Origin: JABWCQ01 sp964587105
GTDB taxonomy: Bacteria > Electryoneota > RPQS01
Assembly (NCBI GenBank): GCA_964587105.1
Contig: CAZPKG010000006.1
Location: forward strand, 135,578 to 199,577
Direction: 5' to 3'
DNA: 64,000 nt
The notes under the pieces were generated by a model. That model did no database searches and had not been told where the DNA came from. It saw only the letters and a list, made by a program, of their open reading frames with translations. Both the position numbers and the translations under genes were made by a program. Positions within the stretch are counted from its first letter, which is position 1; each line of letters starts with the position of its first letter. This document shows positions 1 through 9,478 of the stretch, piece after piece.

Positions 1-1
1 G

Positions 2-148
2 CGCGGTTCAAAGGGTGTTAACTATTTGTTTTTATTAGTCGGAATAGGGTTTGCAACTGGAATTGTAAGTGAAATCCGTCCCGTGAGTTACGCACACAAC
101 GTGCAGAGTGAGATTGCTCTGGGGCGGCGAATTCCGTATCTTAAGTAA
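2..148 (+). CDS. C-terminal fragment of an unidentified protein (cut by window edge)
   Basis: One frame is open from the window edge to a TAA at 146-148 and gives about 48 residues ending GRRIPYLK. The fragment contains a hydrophobic stretch, YLFLLVGIGFATGIV, and no motif I recognise. It lies 71 bases before the GmrSD-like gene on the same strand, so it may belong to the same accessory unit. That it is coding is inferred only from the open frame reaching the edge; most of the gene would be outside the window. Confidence 0.4.
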   Translation, partial: RGSKGVNYLFLLVGIGFATGIVSEIRPVSYAHNVQSEIALGRRIPYLK

Positions 149-219
149 TTGCAACTGCTCGAATTTGCCGAAATAAGATTAGAAAGGCAAGGTGGTTGCT
201 CCATATTTGAGGCAATCTC

Positions 220-1782
220 ATGGACAGTATTACAATCAGAAGAATCATCGAGCTTGTCTCAAATGGACAATTACGAGTGCCTGCGTTTCAACGAGGCTTT
301 GTTTGGGACTCCGATCATGTCGCGTTCTTCTTGGACAGCGTCTTCAAGGGCTATCCATTTGGGTCTGTTCTGCTTTGGCGAACCCGCGAAAGCTTAAGAT
401 TCGAACGGCAACTTGGTCCCTATCATCTTCAGGAGCGCGACCCAGAGTATCCTGTGGATTATATTTTGGACGGCCAACAACGCATAACTTCGCTGTTCGG
501 AGTATTTCAAACTGAGTTGGCTGCTGCACAACCAGACGCGCGATTTAACGTTTTTTTTGATCTTCGTGCGAACGCAGATATTCAAGAATCACAATTCGTA
601 AATCTCAATCCAGATGACTATGACAGGCATCGGTATTTCCCACTTAACGCTTTATTCAACACTGTGAATTACCGCCGGCTGACTCGTGACTTCACAGATG
701 ACGAAGCGCGTTCAATTGACCGACTTCAGGAGAAGTTTAAAGAGGCAACCATTCCCGTACAAATAATAACAACAGAGAATCGTAACACAGTTGCCATAGT
801 CTTTGAACGCGTTAATCAACGAGGTGTTGAACTTGATACATTGCAACTTTTGACTGCTTGGACATGGAGCGAAGAATTTGACCTCCAGCGCCAGTTCACA
901 GACCTGAGGATTGACATTGCGCCATTTGGTTTTGAGGATCTTGCAGATGAAACAAACCTGATTCTGCGGTGTGTATCTGCCGTGGTCGCAAGTGATCCTT
1001 CGCCTGATAGGCTCGTAACTCTGAATGGGGCCGACGTACGAGGTAGATTCAAGGAAGTTGAGAATGGTATAAAAGGCGCGATAGACTTTCTTCGTAACGA
1101 ACTAAAGGTTTACTCAATTGATCTATTGCCTTATAGAACTCTTTTAGTGCCATTGTCTGTCTTCTTTGCAATCCCAGGAGCCGAGCAAAGACGATACACA
1201 GATACACAAAGGAGAAGAATTGTTCGTTGGTTTTGGCGCACTTGCTTTGCCCGAAGATATAGTGATGCTGTTCTGAGAAACCTCACAACAGATATTGAAG
1301 AAATGCTACATGTCCGCAACAATCAAGAAAACTCACTAGGTGACTTCACGGCAACGGTGTCTCATGAATTCTTTATGGACCATGAATTTAGGATTAACAC
1401 TGTTGCATCGAAAACGCATGTTCTCTTACTTGCCCAAAGGAATCCTCGCTCGTTCATTTCGGGAGCTTTAATTACGCTTAGCGATGTTCTTGCTCGCTAC
1501 AATAGAAACGAGTTTCATCACATTTTCCCGAAAAGATTTCTAAAAGACAAGGATATCGAATATAGTCAGGATTGTCTTGCAAATATTTGCTTTATTTCTA
1601 GAACCGACAACAATCAAATAAGCAGCGATTCGCCCAGCACCTACAGAGCAAAAATGCCAGAAGACATCACCGAAATTCTTGACAGCGCATGTTGCATGGA
1701 GTCGATGTTTGATGATGAGTTTGATCTGTTTGTACCAAATCGCGCGGAAATGTTAGCTACATTTGCAAACACTTTGCTCTAG
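220..1782 (+). CDS. GmrSD-like single-chain restriction protein (DUF262 + DUF1524 HNH)
   Basis: The 520-residue protein has the two parts of GmrSD-type, modification-dependent (type IV) restriction enzymes in one chain. The N-terminal DUF262 part shows RVPAFQRGFVW (19-29) and the nucleotide-handling motif DGQQR (84-88) after VDYIL. The C-terminal DUF1524 part shows the HNH-type nuclease core EFHHIFPKRF (431-440), followed by the Asn-containing segment LANICFIS. Family knowledge: these proteins bind and cut phage DNA carrying modified bases, with the DUF262 half using NTP. The ATG at 220 is the first possible start, because an in-frame TGA sits at 208-210, and GAGG lies 7 bases upstream. The gene is visibly richer in A+T than the secreted-protein genes that follow, which suggests transfer. 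The exact substrate cannot be told from sequence. Confidence 0.85.
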   Translation: MDSITIRRIIELVSNGQLRVPAFQRGFVWDSDHVAFFLDSVFKGYPFGSVLLWRTRESLRFERQLGPYHLQERDPEYPVDYILDGQQRITSLFGVFQTELAAAQPDARFNVFFDLRANADIQESQFVNLNPDDYDRHRYFPLNALFNTVNYRRLTRDFTDDEARSIDRLQEKFKEATIPVQIITTENRNTVAIVFERVNQRGVELDTLQLLTAWTWSEEFDLQRQFTDLRIDIAPFGFEDLADETNLILRCVSAVVASDPSPDRLVTLNGADVRGRFKEVENGIKGAIDFLRNELKVYSIDLLPYRTLLVPLSVFFAIPGAEQRRYTDTQRRRIVRWFWRTCFARRYSDAVLRNLTTDIEEMLHVRNNQENSLGDFTATVSHEFFMDHEFRINTVASKTHVLLLAQRNPRSFISGALITLSDVLARYNRNEFHHIFPKRFLKDKDIEYSQDCLANICFISRTDNNQISSDSPSTYRAKMPEDITEILDSACCMESMFDDEFDLFVPNRAEMLATFANTLL

Positions 1783-1897
1783 TGCTTCGGGGGTTTACAT
1801 TTACTCGTTCCGTGCCAATGATTTCTCTAAGCACGGCAAGGTTTTATTGTTGAAGTAATCGCTTGTTGTCCGAACTTGCAGAAAGGCAAGGTGGGCG

Positions 1898-2407
1898 ATG
1901 GGACGGCTTTCAATTGTTTTGGCGCTGTTGGCGGCGCTGGTTTCTACCGATTGCCGCGACAAGGATACCGGCGAGCAGGACAGCCCAGCCGACGGGACGG
2001 CTCTGGATTTTTGGATTGAGTTGGTGGACGGACCGACGTTTCATGCCTCGAACTACTTCGGCTCGGTGGTTCTTATCAATTTCTGGGATACATGGTGCGG
2101 GCCGTGTCAAGACGAACAGCCGGATTTGAACCTGCTGTATAACGACTATCTCGACGACGGTTTGCAAATTATCGGGGTGTCGTTTGCGCGCAACGGTGTG
2201 CCTGCGGTGGCAGAATACCTTGAAGAGTATGAAGTGCCCTATACATCGGGGATTATCGGATCGAGCGTTACGGGAGCGCTCGGCACTCCGGCGGTGATTC
2301 CTTACACATTTATTATCGATCGTAACGGTGAAATCGCGCATGAAATTTCCGGCAGTACCGATTACGACGAATTTGTTTCTCTGATTGAACCCCTGTTAAG
2401 CAATTAA
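1898..2407 (+). CDS. TlpA/ResA-like extracytoplasmic thioredoxin
   Basis: The 169-residue protein starts with a short hydrophobic export signal (about 4-17) and then has a thioredoxin fold of the TlpA/ResA kind. The redox motif is WCGPC (66-70) in the usual NFWDTWCGPC context, and a proline-containing IPYTFIID segment supplies the cis-Pro loop. Such proteins act outside the cytoplasmic membrane as thiol-disulfide reductants, for example in cytochrome c maturation. C19 (VSTDC) is near a lipobox position but the motif is not canonical, so lipidation is uncertain. The stop is 21 bases before the following secreted-protein gene, so the two may share a transcript. The partner oxidoreductase is not in the window. 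Confidence 0.85.
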   Translation: MGRLSIVLALLAALVSTDCRDKDTGEQDSPADGTALDFWIELVDGPTFHASNYFGSVVLINFWDTWCGPCQDEQPDLNLLYNDYLDDGLQIIGVSFARNGVPAVAEYLEEYEVPYTSGIIGSSVTGALGTPAVIPYTFIIDRNGEIAHEISGSTDYDEFVSLIEPLLSN

Positions 2408-2428
2408 CATCTACACGATACATCACAC

Positions 2429-5400
2429 ATGTTCCTGATCACAGCACTACTCACTTTGCTTTTAAGCTTGCCGTTATTCGCGCAGCAGCCCGTCCGCCAA
2501 CTCAACTTGGGCGAACAGCTTGCTCCGTTTAAGCAATATTACGAATCGCGCGAACAATGGCCGCGCTCGCACGGCTGGAAACCTTACAAGCGCTACGAAT
2601 ACGATATTCAACAGCGCGCCTATCCTGACGGAATTATTCCTGCCGGAGCGCGCTGGGAAGCTTGGAAAAACATGGATCGTATGCCGCGGGTCCCGCTCGA
2701 CGAACCGTGGACGCCACTTGGTCCGTTTAATCACGGCGGACGCTCGCGTGTGATCAGATTTCATCCGGACAATCCCGATATCATGTTCGTCGGCTCGGTT
2801 GGCGGCGGACTTTTCCGCAGCGATAATCACGGCGAAAGCTGGTATCCAATTACGGATCAACTGCCTAATCTCGCGATTGGCAGCTTTGAAATTTCACAGT
2901 CGAATCCGAATATCATGTTCCTCGGAACGGGTGAAGGCTATTTCAACGGCGACGGCATTGCGGGAATCGGTTTGTTGAAATCCATTGACGGCGGACAGTC
3001 GTGGACGATGACCGCGCTCGACTACAACTATTCGCAAGGCACGGCGATTTTGCGCATCAACATTGATCCGCGCAATCCGGATATCGTGCTGGCTTCGACC
3101 AACGAAGGGCTCTATCGCTCGACCAACGGCGGCGATGATTTCACGATGGTTCGGCAAGGGAACATCAATGAACTGAAGCGCGATCCGCAGAATCCTGATC
3201 AGCTGTTGTGCGCGGCGGGTTATCCCTACGGCTCGGGCTTGAACGGAATTTATCGCTCAATCGACAACGGCTTGACGTGGCAGGGCGCGAGCGTAGGTTT
3301 GCCGAATGCTTCAATTATTGGCCGCATCGTGCTTGACTATTTCCGCGAAAATTCACTCGTGGTCTATGCCGGAGTGAGTGGAGATTTTGATTTCAACGGC
3401 TCGGAAATGATCGGCGTCTATCAATCTCTTGATAATGGTCAGACTTGGGAGCGCATGTCGAGTGACGATGAGCCAAGTCATTACGCGAGTCAGGGTTGGT
3501 ACGACATGGCGATTGCCGTTGACCCCGATGACGCGGCAACTGTGCTGAACGCCGGATTGGATATTTACCGAACGAATAACGGCGGCGCGTCGTGGTCACA
3601 GCGCTCGTGGTGGTGGCACAGCTTCGGCGCTCCGACTTTTTCACATGCCGATCATCACGAACTTGTTTTCCACCCCGTGAATACCGATGAAGTTTGGGCG
3701 GTCAACGACGGTGGTGTGTTTGCCTCGTATGACAACGGCGGAACGTGGAACGAAAGGAATATCGGCTACAACACTTATCAATATTATGCGATGGGCAACG
3801 CCACGCTCGACACATTGTTGGCGTATGGCGGAACGCAAGATAACGGCACATCAGAATATGACGGTGACGGCGATTGGGACATGGTGTTCGGCGGCGACGG
3901 CGGATATTGCGTCGTAGATTACACGAACGATAACGTGGTGTATGTCGAATGGCAAAACGGACATCGTTCTCGCACGGACGACGGTTGCCAAAGCTTTAGC
4001 GACATCAATCCGGGTATTACCGGCGACGGGCCGTGGGTGACGCCGATTGTGCAGGATCCGTTTGCACCGAATACGATTTACACGACCACCAACGGCGGCG
4101 GTGGCGGTGTTTGGATGTCGCCAAATCAAGGCCGAAATGGAAATTGGACAAGCCTCGGTACGGTTGGCAACTCAAACCAAGTTTTGGCCGCATCATGGGC
4201 GCAACCGGGCAGGCTCTATCTTGGCTCAAGCAATCTCGTGATGCGTTACGATGGAGTTCCGGGTCAATGGACGAATGTCACGGGCAATATGCCGAACACA
4301 TACGTCACGCGCGTCACACCCGATCCGTATGATCCAAACACGGTGTATGTCACGAAGTCGGGTTTCTCCGGTGGACATGTTTGGAAGTCAACTCAAGGCG
4401 GGACGGTCTGGACGGACATCACGGGCAATCTTCCCAACGTGCCGTGCAATGACGTTGTCGTAGATATTAATGATCCTTCCGTGCTCTACGCCGGCAACGA
4501 CCTCGGCGTATTCCGCTCAATCAACAACGGCGCGACGTGGGAAGTTTTCGGCGAAGGTTTGCCGGTCGTGCGCGTGGATGATATGGATATGCAGACGCAA
4601 ACGGGCAAACTGCGCGTCGCAACGCACGGTCGCGGGATGTGGGAAGTTCCGACGGGGTCGGTAAGTTTTTCGATGCTGTTTCCCAACGGCACCGAATTGC
4701 TTCCGACAGGCTCCAACATTACATTGCGCTGGTCGGGAATTTCTTTCGGCGGTAATGTAACTCTTTCGGTCAATCGCAGCTATCCCGGCGGCGCTTGGGA
4801 AACGATTGCGAACAACATCGCTAACGACGGCGCATATGCGTGGATCGTGACCGGACCTGAAACTCAACACGCTCGCTTTCGTGTGGTTCATGCAACGCAA
4901 GGAGATTTAGCCGACACGTCTAATGCCGACACGCGCATCGCCAATCCTGGCGTGGTAATCGTCTCGCCTAACGGCGGCGAAACGGTGTTCACGGGTGTGA
5001 ACGATACGATTTGGTATCAGCGGACGCTTGTTGAAGGTTTGGTGAATATTGAAATCAACCGCGACTATCCGAGCAACAATTGGGAAATGTTGGCGGACAA
5101 CGTCTCGAATCAAGAATTCTATTTGTGGCGCGCGCAGTTACCCGGCGGACAGAATTGCCGTTTGCGTATCACAAGCGTTGACCAGCCGTGGCTGTCCGAT
5201 GAATCTGACGGTAATTTTGTGATGCGCGCTCCGCAGATGACGCTGACCGCTCCGAATGGCGGCGAAGTTGCGCGCATTGACACGCCGTTTGATATCACGT
5301 GGTCGGCGCCGGAACACGCGGGCGGATTTCGTGTCATGTTGAATCGCAACTACCCGAACGGATCGTGGGAATTACTCTCGCCGGGAACGGAGAATGACGG

Positions 5401-5812
5401 CAGTTTCGAATGGACGCCACGCGGACAGACGACCACAAACGCGCGCATTCGCTTGGCGACCGCACTCGATCCGCTCGGCACATACATGGAAAGTGCGGCC
5501 AACTTTACTATCGACGTTAGCACGGCCTCGACCAATCCGGTGATTCCTGCGGTGTTCTATGTCAGTCAGGCTTTCCCCAATCCGTTTAACCCGGTGACGA
5601 ATTTCACGCTCGATGTTCCGGCCCGTATGCACGTCACGGCGCACATCACCAACGAACTGGGACAAAACGTGGCCACGTTGCTCGACGCGGAACGCGCGGC
5701 AGGCCGCTACACCATGACGTTTGACGGCAGCTCATACGCATCGGGCCTGTATTTCCTGCGCGTTGAGGCTGAGCAGTTTGTGATCACGCGCAAGCTCGCA
5801 TTGTTGAAATAG
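2429..5812 (+). CDS. Large secreted BNR/sortilin-like repeat protein with T9SS sorting domain
   Basis: A 1127-residue protein with a signal peptide (about 1-18, ending LPLFAQQ). Residues 90 to about 740 form a beta-propeller-like region with many Asp-box (BNR) motifs such as SIDGGQSW, SIDNGLTW, SLDNGQTW and SINNGATW, like the VPS10/sortilin and xyloglucanase-type propellers. Three Ig-like repeats follow, each opening with a PNGGE or PNGTE motif and containing (D/S/N)YP...W segments. The C-terminus has the type A T9SS sorting domain: FPNPFNPVTNF, then SGLYFLRVEA and a basic RKLALLK end. The protein is therefore expected on the cell surface or released. The substrate is unknown. The stop codon TAG abuts the ATG of nth. 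Confidence 0.85.
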   Translation: MFLITALLTLLLSLPLFAQQPVRQLNLGEQLAPFKQYYESREQWPRSHGWKPYKRYEYDIQQRAYPDGIIPAGARWEAWKNMDRMPRVPLDEPWTPLGPFNHGGRSRVIRFHPDNPDIMFVGSVGGGLFRSDNHGESWYPITDQLPNLAIGSFEISQSNPNIMFLGTGEGYFNGDGIAGIGLLKSIDGGQSWTMTALDYNYSQGTAILRINIDPRNPDIVLASTNEGLYRSTNGGDDFTMVRQGNINELKRDPQNPDQLLCAAGYPYGSGLNGIYRSIDNGLTWQGASVGLPNASIIGRIVLDYFRENSLVVYAGVSGDFDFNGSEMIGVYQSLDNGQTWERMSSDDEPSHYASQGWYDMAIAVDPDDAATVLNAGLDIYRTNNGGASWSQRSWWWHSFGAPTFSHADHHELVFHPVNTDEVWAVNDGGVFASYDNGGTWNERNIGYNTYQYYAMGNATLDTLLAYGGTQDNGTSEYDGDGDWDMVFGGDGGYCVVDYTNDNVVYVEWQNGHRSRTDDGCQSFSDINPGITGDGPWVTPIVQDPFAPNTIYTTTNGGGGGVWMSPNQGRNGNWTSLGTVGNSNQVLAASWAQPGRLYLGSSNLVMRYDGVPGQWTNVTGNMPNTYVTRVTPDPYDPNTVYVTKSGFSGGHVWKSTQGGTVWTDITGNLPNVPCNDVVVDINDPSVLYAGNDLGVFRSINNGATWEVFGEGLPVVRVDDMDMQTQTGKLRVATHGRGMWEVPTGSVSFSMLFPNGTELLPTGSNITLRWSGISFGGNVTLSVNRSYPGGAWETIANNIANDGAYAWIVTGPETQHARFRVVHATQGDLADTSNADTRIANPGVVIVSPNGGETVFTGVNDTIWYQRTLVEGLVNIEINRDYPSNNWEMLADNVSNQEFYLWRAQLPGGQNCRLRITSVDQPWLSDESDGNFVMRAPQMTLTAPNGGEVARIDTPFDITWSAPEHAGGFRVMLNRNYPNGSWELLSPGTENDGSFEWTPRGQTTTNARIRLATALDPLGTYMESAANFTIDVSTASTNPVIPAVFYVSQAFPNPFNPVTNFTLDVPARMHVTAHITNELGQNVATLLDAERAAGRYTMTFDGSSYASGLYFLRVEAEQFVITRKLALLK

Positions 5813-6451
5813 ATGACCAAACTTGCGGCGCGGGCGCAGAAGATCGCCGACGAACTCTTCAGACTCTATCCGCAGCCTGAATGCGCGTTGACGCACGAGG
5901 ATGCGTTTCAGCTTGCCGTCGCAACGATTTTGTCCGCGCAATGCACCGACGAACGTGTAAATATGGTCACGCCGGTTCTCTTTAAGAAGTATCCGACTCC
6001 GAAAAAACTCGCGGCGGCAACACAGGAAGACGTCGAAGAAATCATCAAGAGCACCGGCTTCTTTCGCAACAAGGCCAAGAATATTTTGGGATTCGCGCGC
6101 GCAATTGTCGGAGATTACGGCGGCGTGGTACCTAATGATCTTGAAGAACTCATTAAGCTCCCAGGTATTGGCAGAAAGACGGCCAACGTCGTGCTCGGAA
6201 CGGCGTATGGAATTGCCTCGGGAGTTGTGGTGGATACGCATGTTACTCGGCTCTCGAATCGCATGGGCTTCGTTGACAACGAAGACGCCGTTAAAATCGA
6301 GCGCGAGCTGATAGCCTTGCTTCCGCAGGAGCATTGGATAACTTTTTCTCATGCGATGATCTGGCACGGCAGGCGAGTTTGCAATGCGAGAAAACCCAAC
6401 TGCGCGGAGTGTACGCTGACAAAGCTGTGCCCGAAGGTGGGTGTGGACTGA
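5813..6451 (+). CDS. nth: Endonuclease III (DNA glycosylase/AP lyase)
   Basis: The 212-residue protein is a full-length endonuclease III, which removes oxidised pyrimidines and nicks abasic sites in base-excision repair. The helix-hairpin-helix reads LPGIGRKTANVV (116-127) with the catalytic lysine at 122; the catalytic aspartate is D141 in VDTH. The C-terminal [4Fe-4S] ligands are C190, C197, C200 and C206 with the canonical 6-2-5 spacing. The length matches the E. coli enzyme. The ATG directly follows the stop of the upstream secreted-protein gene, so translation may be coupled. A strong hairpin terminator lies just downstream. Confidence 0.97.
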   Translation: MTKLAARAQKIADELFRLYPQPECALTHEDAFQLAVATILSAQCTDERVNMVTPVLFKKYPTPKKLAAATQEDVEEIIKSTGFFRNKAKNILGFARAIVGDYGGVVPNDLEELIKLPGIGRKTANVVLGTAYGIASGVVVDTHVTRLSNRMGFVDNEDAVKIERELIALLPQEHWITFSHAMIWHGRRVCNARKPNCAECTLTKLCPKVGVD

Positions 6452-6476
6452 AGTATTGTGAAATGATTAGACAAAG

Positions 6477-6504
6477 AAAACCCCGGCTCATCACCGGGGT
6501 TTTT
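6477..6504. terminator. Bidirectional intrinsic terminator between nth and rex
   Basis: The arms CCCCGG (6481-6486) and CCGGGG (6494-6499) pair around a 7-base loop, flanked by AAAA on the left and TTTTT on the right. It can therefore stop transcripts from nth on the plus strand and from rex on the minus strand, and it lies between their converging 3' ends. Confidence 0.9.
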
Positions 6505-6510
6505 CAATTC

Positions 6511-6540
6511 TACGGGCGGCACGCCTGCCACTCCTACAAT
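6511..6540 (-). repeat. GTAG-type REP-like palindrome (family E, single copy here)
   Basis: On the minus strand the segment begins GTAGGAG and contains the inverted pair GGCA...TGCC, followed by GCCCGTAG. A GTAG tetranucleotide in front of an imperfect palindrome is the usual shape of REP elements. Only one copy was seen in this window, so membership of a repeat family is inferred by analogy with the other elements. Confidence 0.4.
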
Positions 6541-6542
6541 AA

Positions 6543-7283
6543 CTACTGCTCTAAAATCTGTCGCGGTTTCTGGCCTTTGCTCGAAAGCGCGTAGGACAGG
6601 GCTTCGATCTCGATGGCCATGTTCTCATTGCGAACAGCGACGCCTTTGGGAACGAAGATAGAAATCGGGGCGAAGTTCAGGATGGCGCGAATGCCCGCCT
6701 CGACAAGTTGATCGACGACCTTTTGCGCGGCGTGCGATGGCACCGCGACAACGGCGATCTTGATATTCTCTTCTTCGATGACTTCCTTCGCTTTGGCGAA
6801 ATCCTGAATTTGCATGTCTCCCACCAAATGCCCGACCTTCTGCGGGTCGCTGTCGAACACAACTTTGATGATGAAACCTTGCTCGGCAAACTGCTTGAAA
6901 TGCACAAGCGCCGTGCCGATATTTCCGACTCCGACGAGGCAGACGTTCCACGTGCGGTGCAAACCGAGAATCTTGCTGATCGCGCGATGTAGATCAACCA
7001 CGCTGTAACCTAATCCGCGTCGTCCAAACGCGCCAAAGAATGAGAGGTCTTTGCGCACCTGTGCGGCGGTTAGCCCGTTAAGTTTGCCGATTTCTTCGGA
7101 TGAAATAGTCGTTTTGTCGGCACTAAGCGCGTTTTGCAGCGTGCGATAGTACTTCGACAGACGTTTTACGGTCGCGTCGGAGACGTGATTGGCCGATTTT
7201 GACTTGGCCAGTCGCGGCGAACTCTTTTTACTCTTGCGAATTTTGTTTTTCGCAATTTTCTTACCGGCTTTCTCTGCAGCCAT
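6543..7283 (-). CDS. rex: Redox-sensing transcriptional repressor Rex
   Basis: The 246-residue protein has the Rex layout: a winged-helix DNA-binding domain (about 34-110, with VSDATVKRLSKYYRTLQ and QVRKDLSFFGAFGRRGLGY) and a Rossmann NAD(H)-binding domain (GVGNIGTALV, about 118-127). Rex senses the NADH/NAD+ ratio and represses respiration and fermentation genes at TTGTGAA...TTCACAA operators. The N-terminus has an unusual Lys-rich tail of about 30 residues, absent from most family members. The start is supported by AAGGAAGGAAC before the ATG. It is last in a run of genes on this strand behind the sugar transferase (9-base gap). Confidence 0.95.
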   Translation of the reverse strand: MAAEKAGKKIAKNKIRKSKKSSPRLAKSKSANHVSDATVKRLSKYYRTLQNALSADKTTISSEEIGKLNGLTAAQVRKDLSFFGAFGRRGLGYSVVDLHRAISKILGLHRTWNVCLVGVGNIGTALVHFKQFAEQGFIIKVVFDSDPQKVGHLVGDMQIQDFAKAKEVIEEENIKIAVVAVPSHAAQKVVDQLVEAGIRAILNFAPISIFVPKGVAVRNENMAIEIEALSYALSSKGQKPRQILEQ

Positions 7284-7292
7284 GTTCCTTCC

Positions 7293-8756
7293 TTACATTG
7301 CTCCCTTGCCCGAAATCACTGCCGCGAGCGTGCGCAGCAGAATGCGAATATCCAGCCAAAGACTCCAGTTTTCGACGTAATACAAATCATACGCGGTACG
7401 GTCTTCAATCGTCGTGTCGCTGCCGCGCAAACCGTTTACAACCGCCCAACCCGTCAGGCCGGATTTCACACGGTGCCGGTCAAGATAGTTGGGAATATAC
7501 TCGGCGAATTTGTAAACGAATTCCGGCCGCTCAGGTCTTGGGCCGACGAGCGACATATCGCCGCGAAAAACACTCCAGAATTGCGGAATCTCATCGAGCG
7601 ACCAGCGGCGCAGAAACTTGCCGACTCGCGTGACTCGCGGATCGCCGCGCACGGCCCAGACCGCTCCGGATTTCGCTTCGGCGTCAGTGCGCATTGAGCG
7701 GAACTTAATCATATCAAATTCGTGCCCGTCCATTCCGATACGCCGCTGCTTGTAGAAGAGCGGCCTGCCGCTGTCAATCAACACTGCAGCGGCGATCAAG
7801 GCATAAACCCACGAAAAGACAACCAGAAACAGCGCGGAAAACGTAAAATCCATGACGCGCTTGATGACATATCCCCATCCGGCCATCGTGAGCGTTTTCA
7901 ATTTCAGAACCGGCTTGCCGCCAATTTCCGTTACGATCACACGCGAGCGAGTCACGTCAACAGCCGATGGCACATAGAGCAATTCCAACGGAGTGCCTTC
8001 TGCGGCTTTCACGACATCACCCATATGCGGCTCGTCATCGCTTGACGGCGCCAGCATGACGGCATCAAGCTCGTGCTCCTGCCACAAATTCCTGAGCATG
8101 AACACTTCACCGAGGCTCGGCCCACCCGAAATTGGCGAAGGTCCAAGTGCGCCAACCAACTCATAGCCGCGGCCAAGTTGGTGTTCGAGATTCTGCCACA
8201 GACGCGCGGCTTCGGGGCCGGTTCCCCAAACAGCGATGCGCTGTACTCCGATGCCGCGCTTGAACAGCGAACGGCGCATACGTTGGTAAACTGCTCGCCC
8301 GATGACAAGCGACGGAATCATCAGTGCAAGCGTCATCAAAAACACCAGCCGCGAATAGGTGAACTCGCGATAGAAGAAAATGCCCGCCATCACGAGACCC
8401 ATCGAAAGAATAGATCCCCGAATAATGCGGCCGATCTCTTTTTCAAGCGGGATTGCCGTTTCCGTAGTGTATTGATTGGACGTCCAGCCGATCACAACAT
8501 AAGTTGTCCCGAGTAGTCCGCCAAAGGCAAGGTACTCCAGCGCGCTCGGAACCCAGTACGAATGGAACACTTCATACACGGGTCCAAAAAAGCGAATGTA
8601 GAATGCGATAATTGACGCGACGAGCACTGCCACGAAGTCCATCAAACTTCCCGCCATCGGCAGCCAAAAGCTGGTCAACAGCGAGCGTTTGCGAGATGAA
8701 CTCGTTTGCGATTGCGGCGTTTCTTGTTTGCGTTTCACATTCATCCTATCATTCAC
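7293..8756 (-). CDS. Polyprenyl-phosphate sugar-1-phosphate transferase (WcaJ/WbaP type)
   Basis: A 487-residue integral membrane enzyme of the bacterial sugar transferase family, which loads the first sugar phosphate on undecaprenyl phosphate for exopolysaccharide or O-antigen synthesis. About five N-terminal membrane helices (roughly 28-170) are followed by a CoA-binding-like domain (VWGTGPEAARL) and the catalytic C-terminal domain with KQRRIGMDG, FDMIKFRSM, LRRWSLDEIPQFW, VGPRPERPEF and VKSGLTGW motifs. All hallmark residues appear intact. A GTG start at 8756 is used here; an ATG four codons downstream is possible. The gap to the heme oxygenase stop is 6 bases. No other polysaccharide gene is adjacent, so it is an orphan initiator. 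Confidence 0.93.
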   Translation of the reverse strand: MNDRMNVKRKQETPQSQTSSSRKRSLLTSFWLPMAGSLMDFVAVLVASIIAFYIRFFGPVYEVFHSYWVPSALEYLAFGGLLGTTYVVIGWTSNQYTTETAIPLEKEIGRIIRGSILSMGLVMAGIFFYREFTYSRLVFLMTLALMIPSLVIGRAVYQRMRRSLFKRGIGVQRIAVWGTGPEAARLWQNLEHQLGRGYELVGALGPSPISGGPSLGEVFMLRNLWQEHELDAVMLAPSSDDEPHMGDVVKAAEGTPLELLYVPSAVDVTRSRVIVTEIGGKPVLKLKTLTMAGWGYVIKRVMDFTFSALFLVVFSWVYALIAAAVLIDSGRPLFYKQRRIGMDGHEFDMIKFRSMRTDAEAKSGAVWAVRGDPRVTRVGKFLRRWSLDEIPQFWSVFRGDMSLVGPRPERPEFVYKFAEYIPNYLDRHRVKSGLTGWAVVNGLRGSDTTIEDRTAYDLYYVENWSLWLDIRILLRTLAAVISGKGAM

Positions 8757-8762
8757 ACGATT

Positions 8763-9449
8763 CTAACGGCAAACCGCCGCGTGCCAGCGACCTACCGCCT
8801 TAAATGTCTCCAAGGCTGCGTTCACGGCCTGTGCCTGTTCTTGATCAGTAAGCGCAAGGGAATCCAGCCACCTTTTGAATTTCTCCCAGTTGGGTCGCGT
8901 TTGGCCTTGATCGAGATTCAGGAACGCCGCGCCGTTTTCCGGCCCGACGCCGATGTTTCCACGCACTGCATGTGCGATGTACGCATTGCCATTGCGCGAA
9001 CCACGCCGAACGTATTCGACTCCGGCAAGTTCTGCGAGTGAACTGATTTCGGGAAAGTCCTCCGGCGTGCGCAACATATCGCTTTCGCCTGTGAGAATCT
9101 CCATATCTTCGCGAATCAGCGCCGCTGCGTCAACATGCTCTGCAAAATACCCGTGCGTGCTCAGATCGTTCCGCAACCCAAATGATTGCACCGCGCGCAG
9201 CACGGCATGTTCAAATCCGTAGGCGGCCTTCAAGAAACTTACGTATGCGTCGCGGTACTCAGCCCGCTGCTTGTCCACGTCTTCGCTTTCCGTGCGCACC
9301 TTCGTTACGATGCGGCGGTTGACTTCCGAGCCGTGTTCTACTTCATGATGCATATCGTTGGTGGCCTCTTTCAACCGTGTTGAGAGCAAACCTGAGACAG
9401 GCTCGCGAGCCCCCATCTCCGCTATCGTAACTTCAGGCAATTGATGCAC
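8763..9449 (-). CDS. Heme oxygenase-like protein (biliverdin-producing family)
   Basis: The 228-residue protein resembles bacterial BphO/HmuO-type heme oxygenases, which open heme to biliverdin, CO and iron. LKEATNDMHHEVE (about 26-38) carries the expected proximal histidine, and AGVEYVRRGSRNGNAYIAH corresponds to the conserved YVLEGSxxGG distal-helix region, although that region is degenerate here (RRGSRNGN). The downstream IGVGPENGAAFLN matches the family pattern. A GTG start at 9449 is preceded by GGGGAG. The gene sits 29 bases after gyrA on the same strand. The changed distal glycines leave open a non-catalytic, heme-binding role. No phytochrome is present in the window. Confidence 0.75.
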   Translation of the reverse strand: MHQLPEVTIAEMGAREPVSGLLSTRLKEATNDMHHEVEHGSEVNRRIVTKVRTESEDVDKQRAEYRDAYVSFLKAAYGFEHAVLRAVQSFGLRNDLSTHGYFAEHVDAAALIREDMEILTGESDMLRTPEDFPEISSLAELAGVEYVRRGSRNGNAYIAHAVRGNIGVGPENGAAFLNLDQGQTRPNWEKFKRWLDSLALTDQEQAQAVNAALETFKAVGRWHAAVCR

Positions 9450-9478
9450 AGTTCTCCCCTGTGTTCTGATTTCAAAAT

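Noticed and set aside
6456..6474. TTGTGAA...ACAA, resembling a Rex operator
   Set aside because: It lies between converging 3' ends of nth and rex, next to a terminator, so no promoter is served, and the second half is imperfect.
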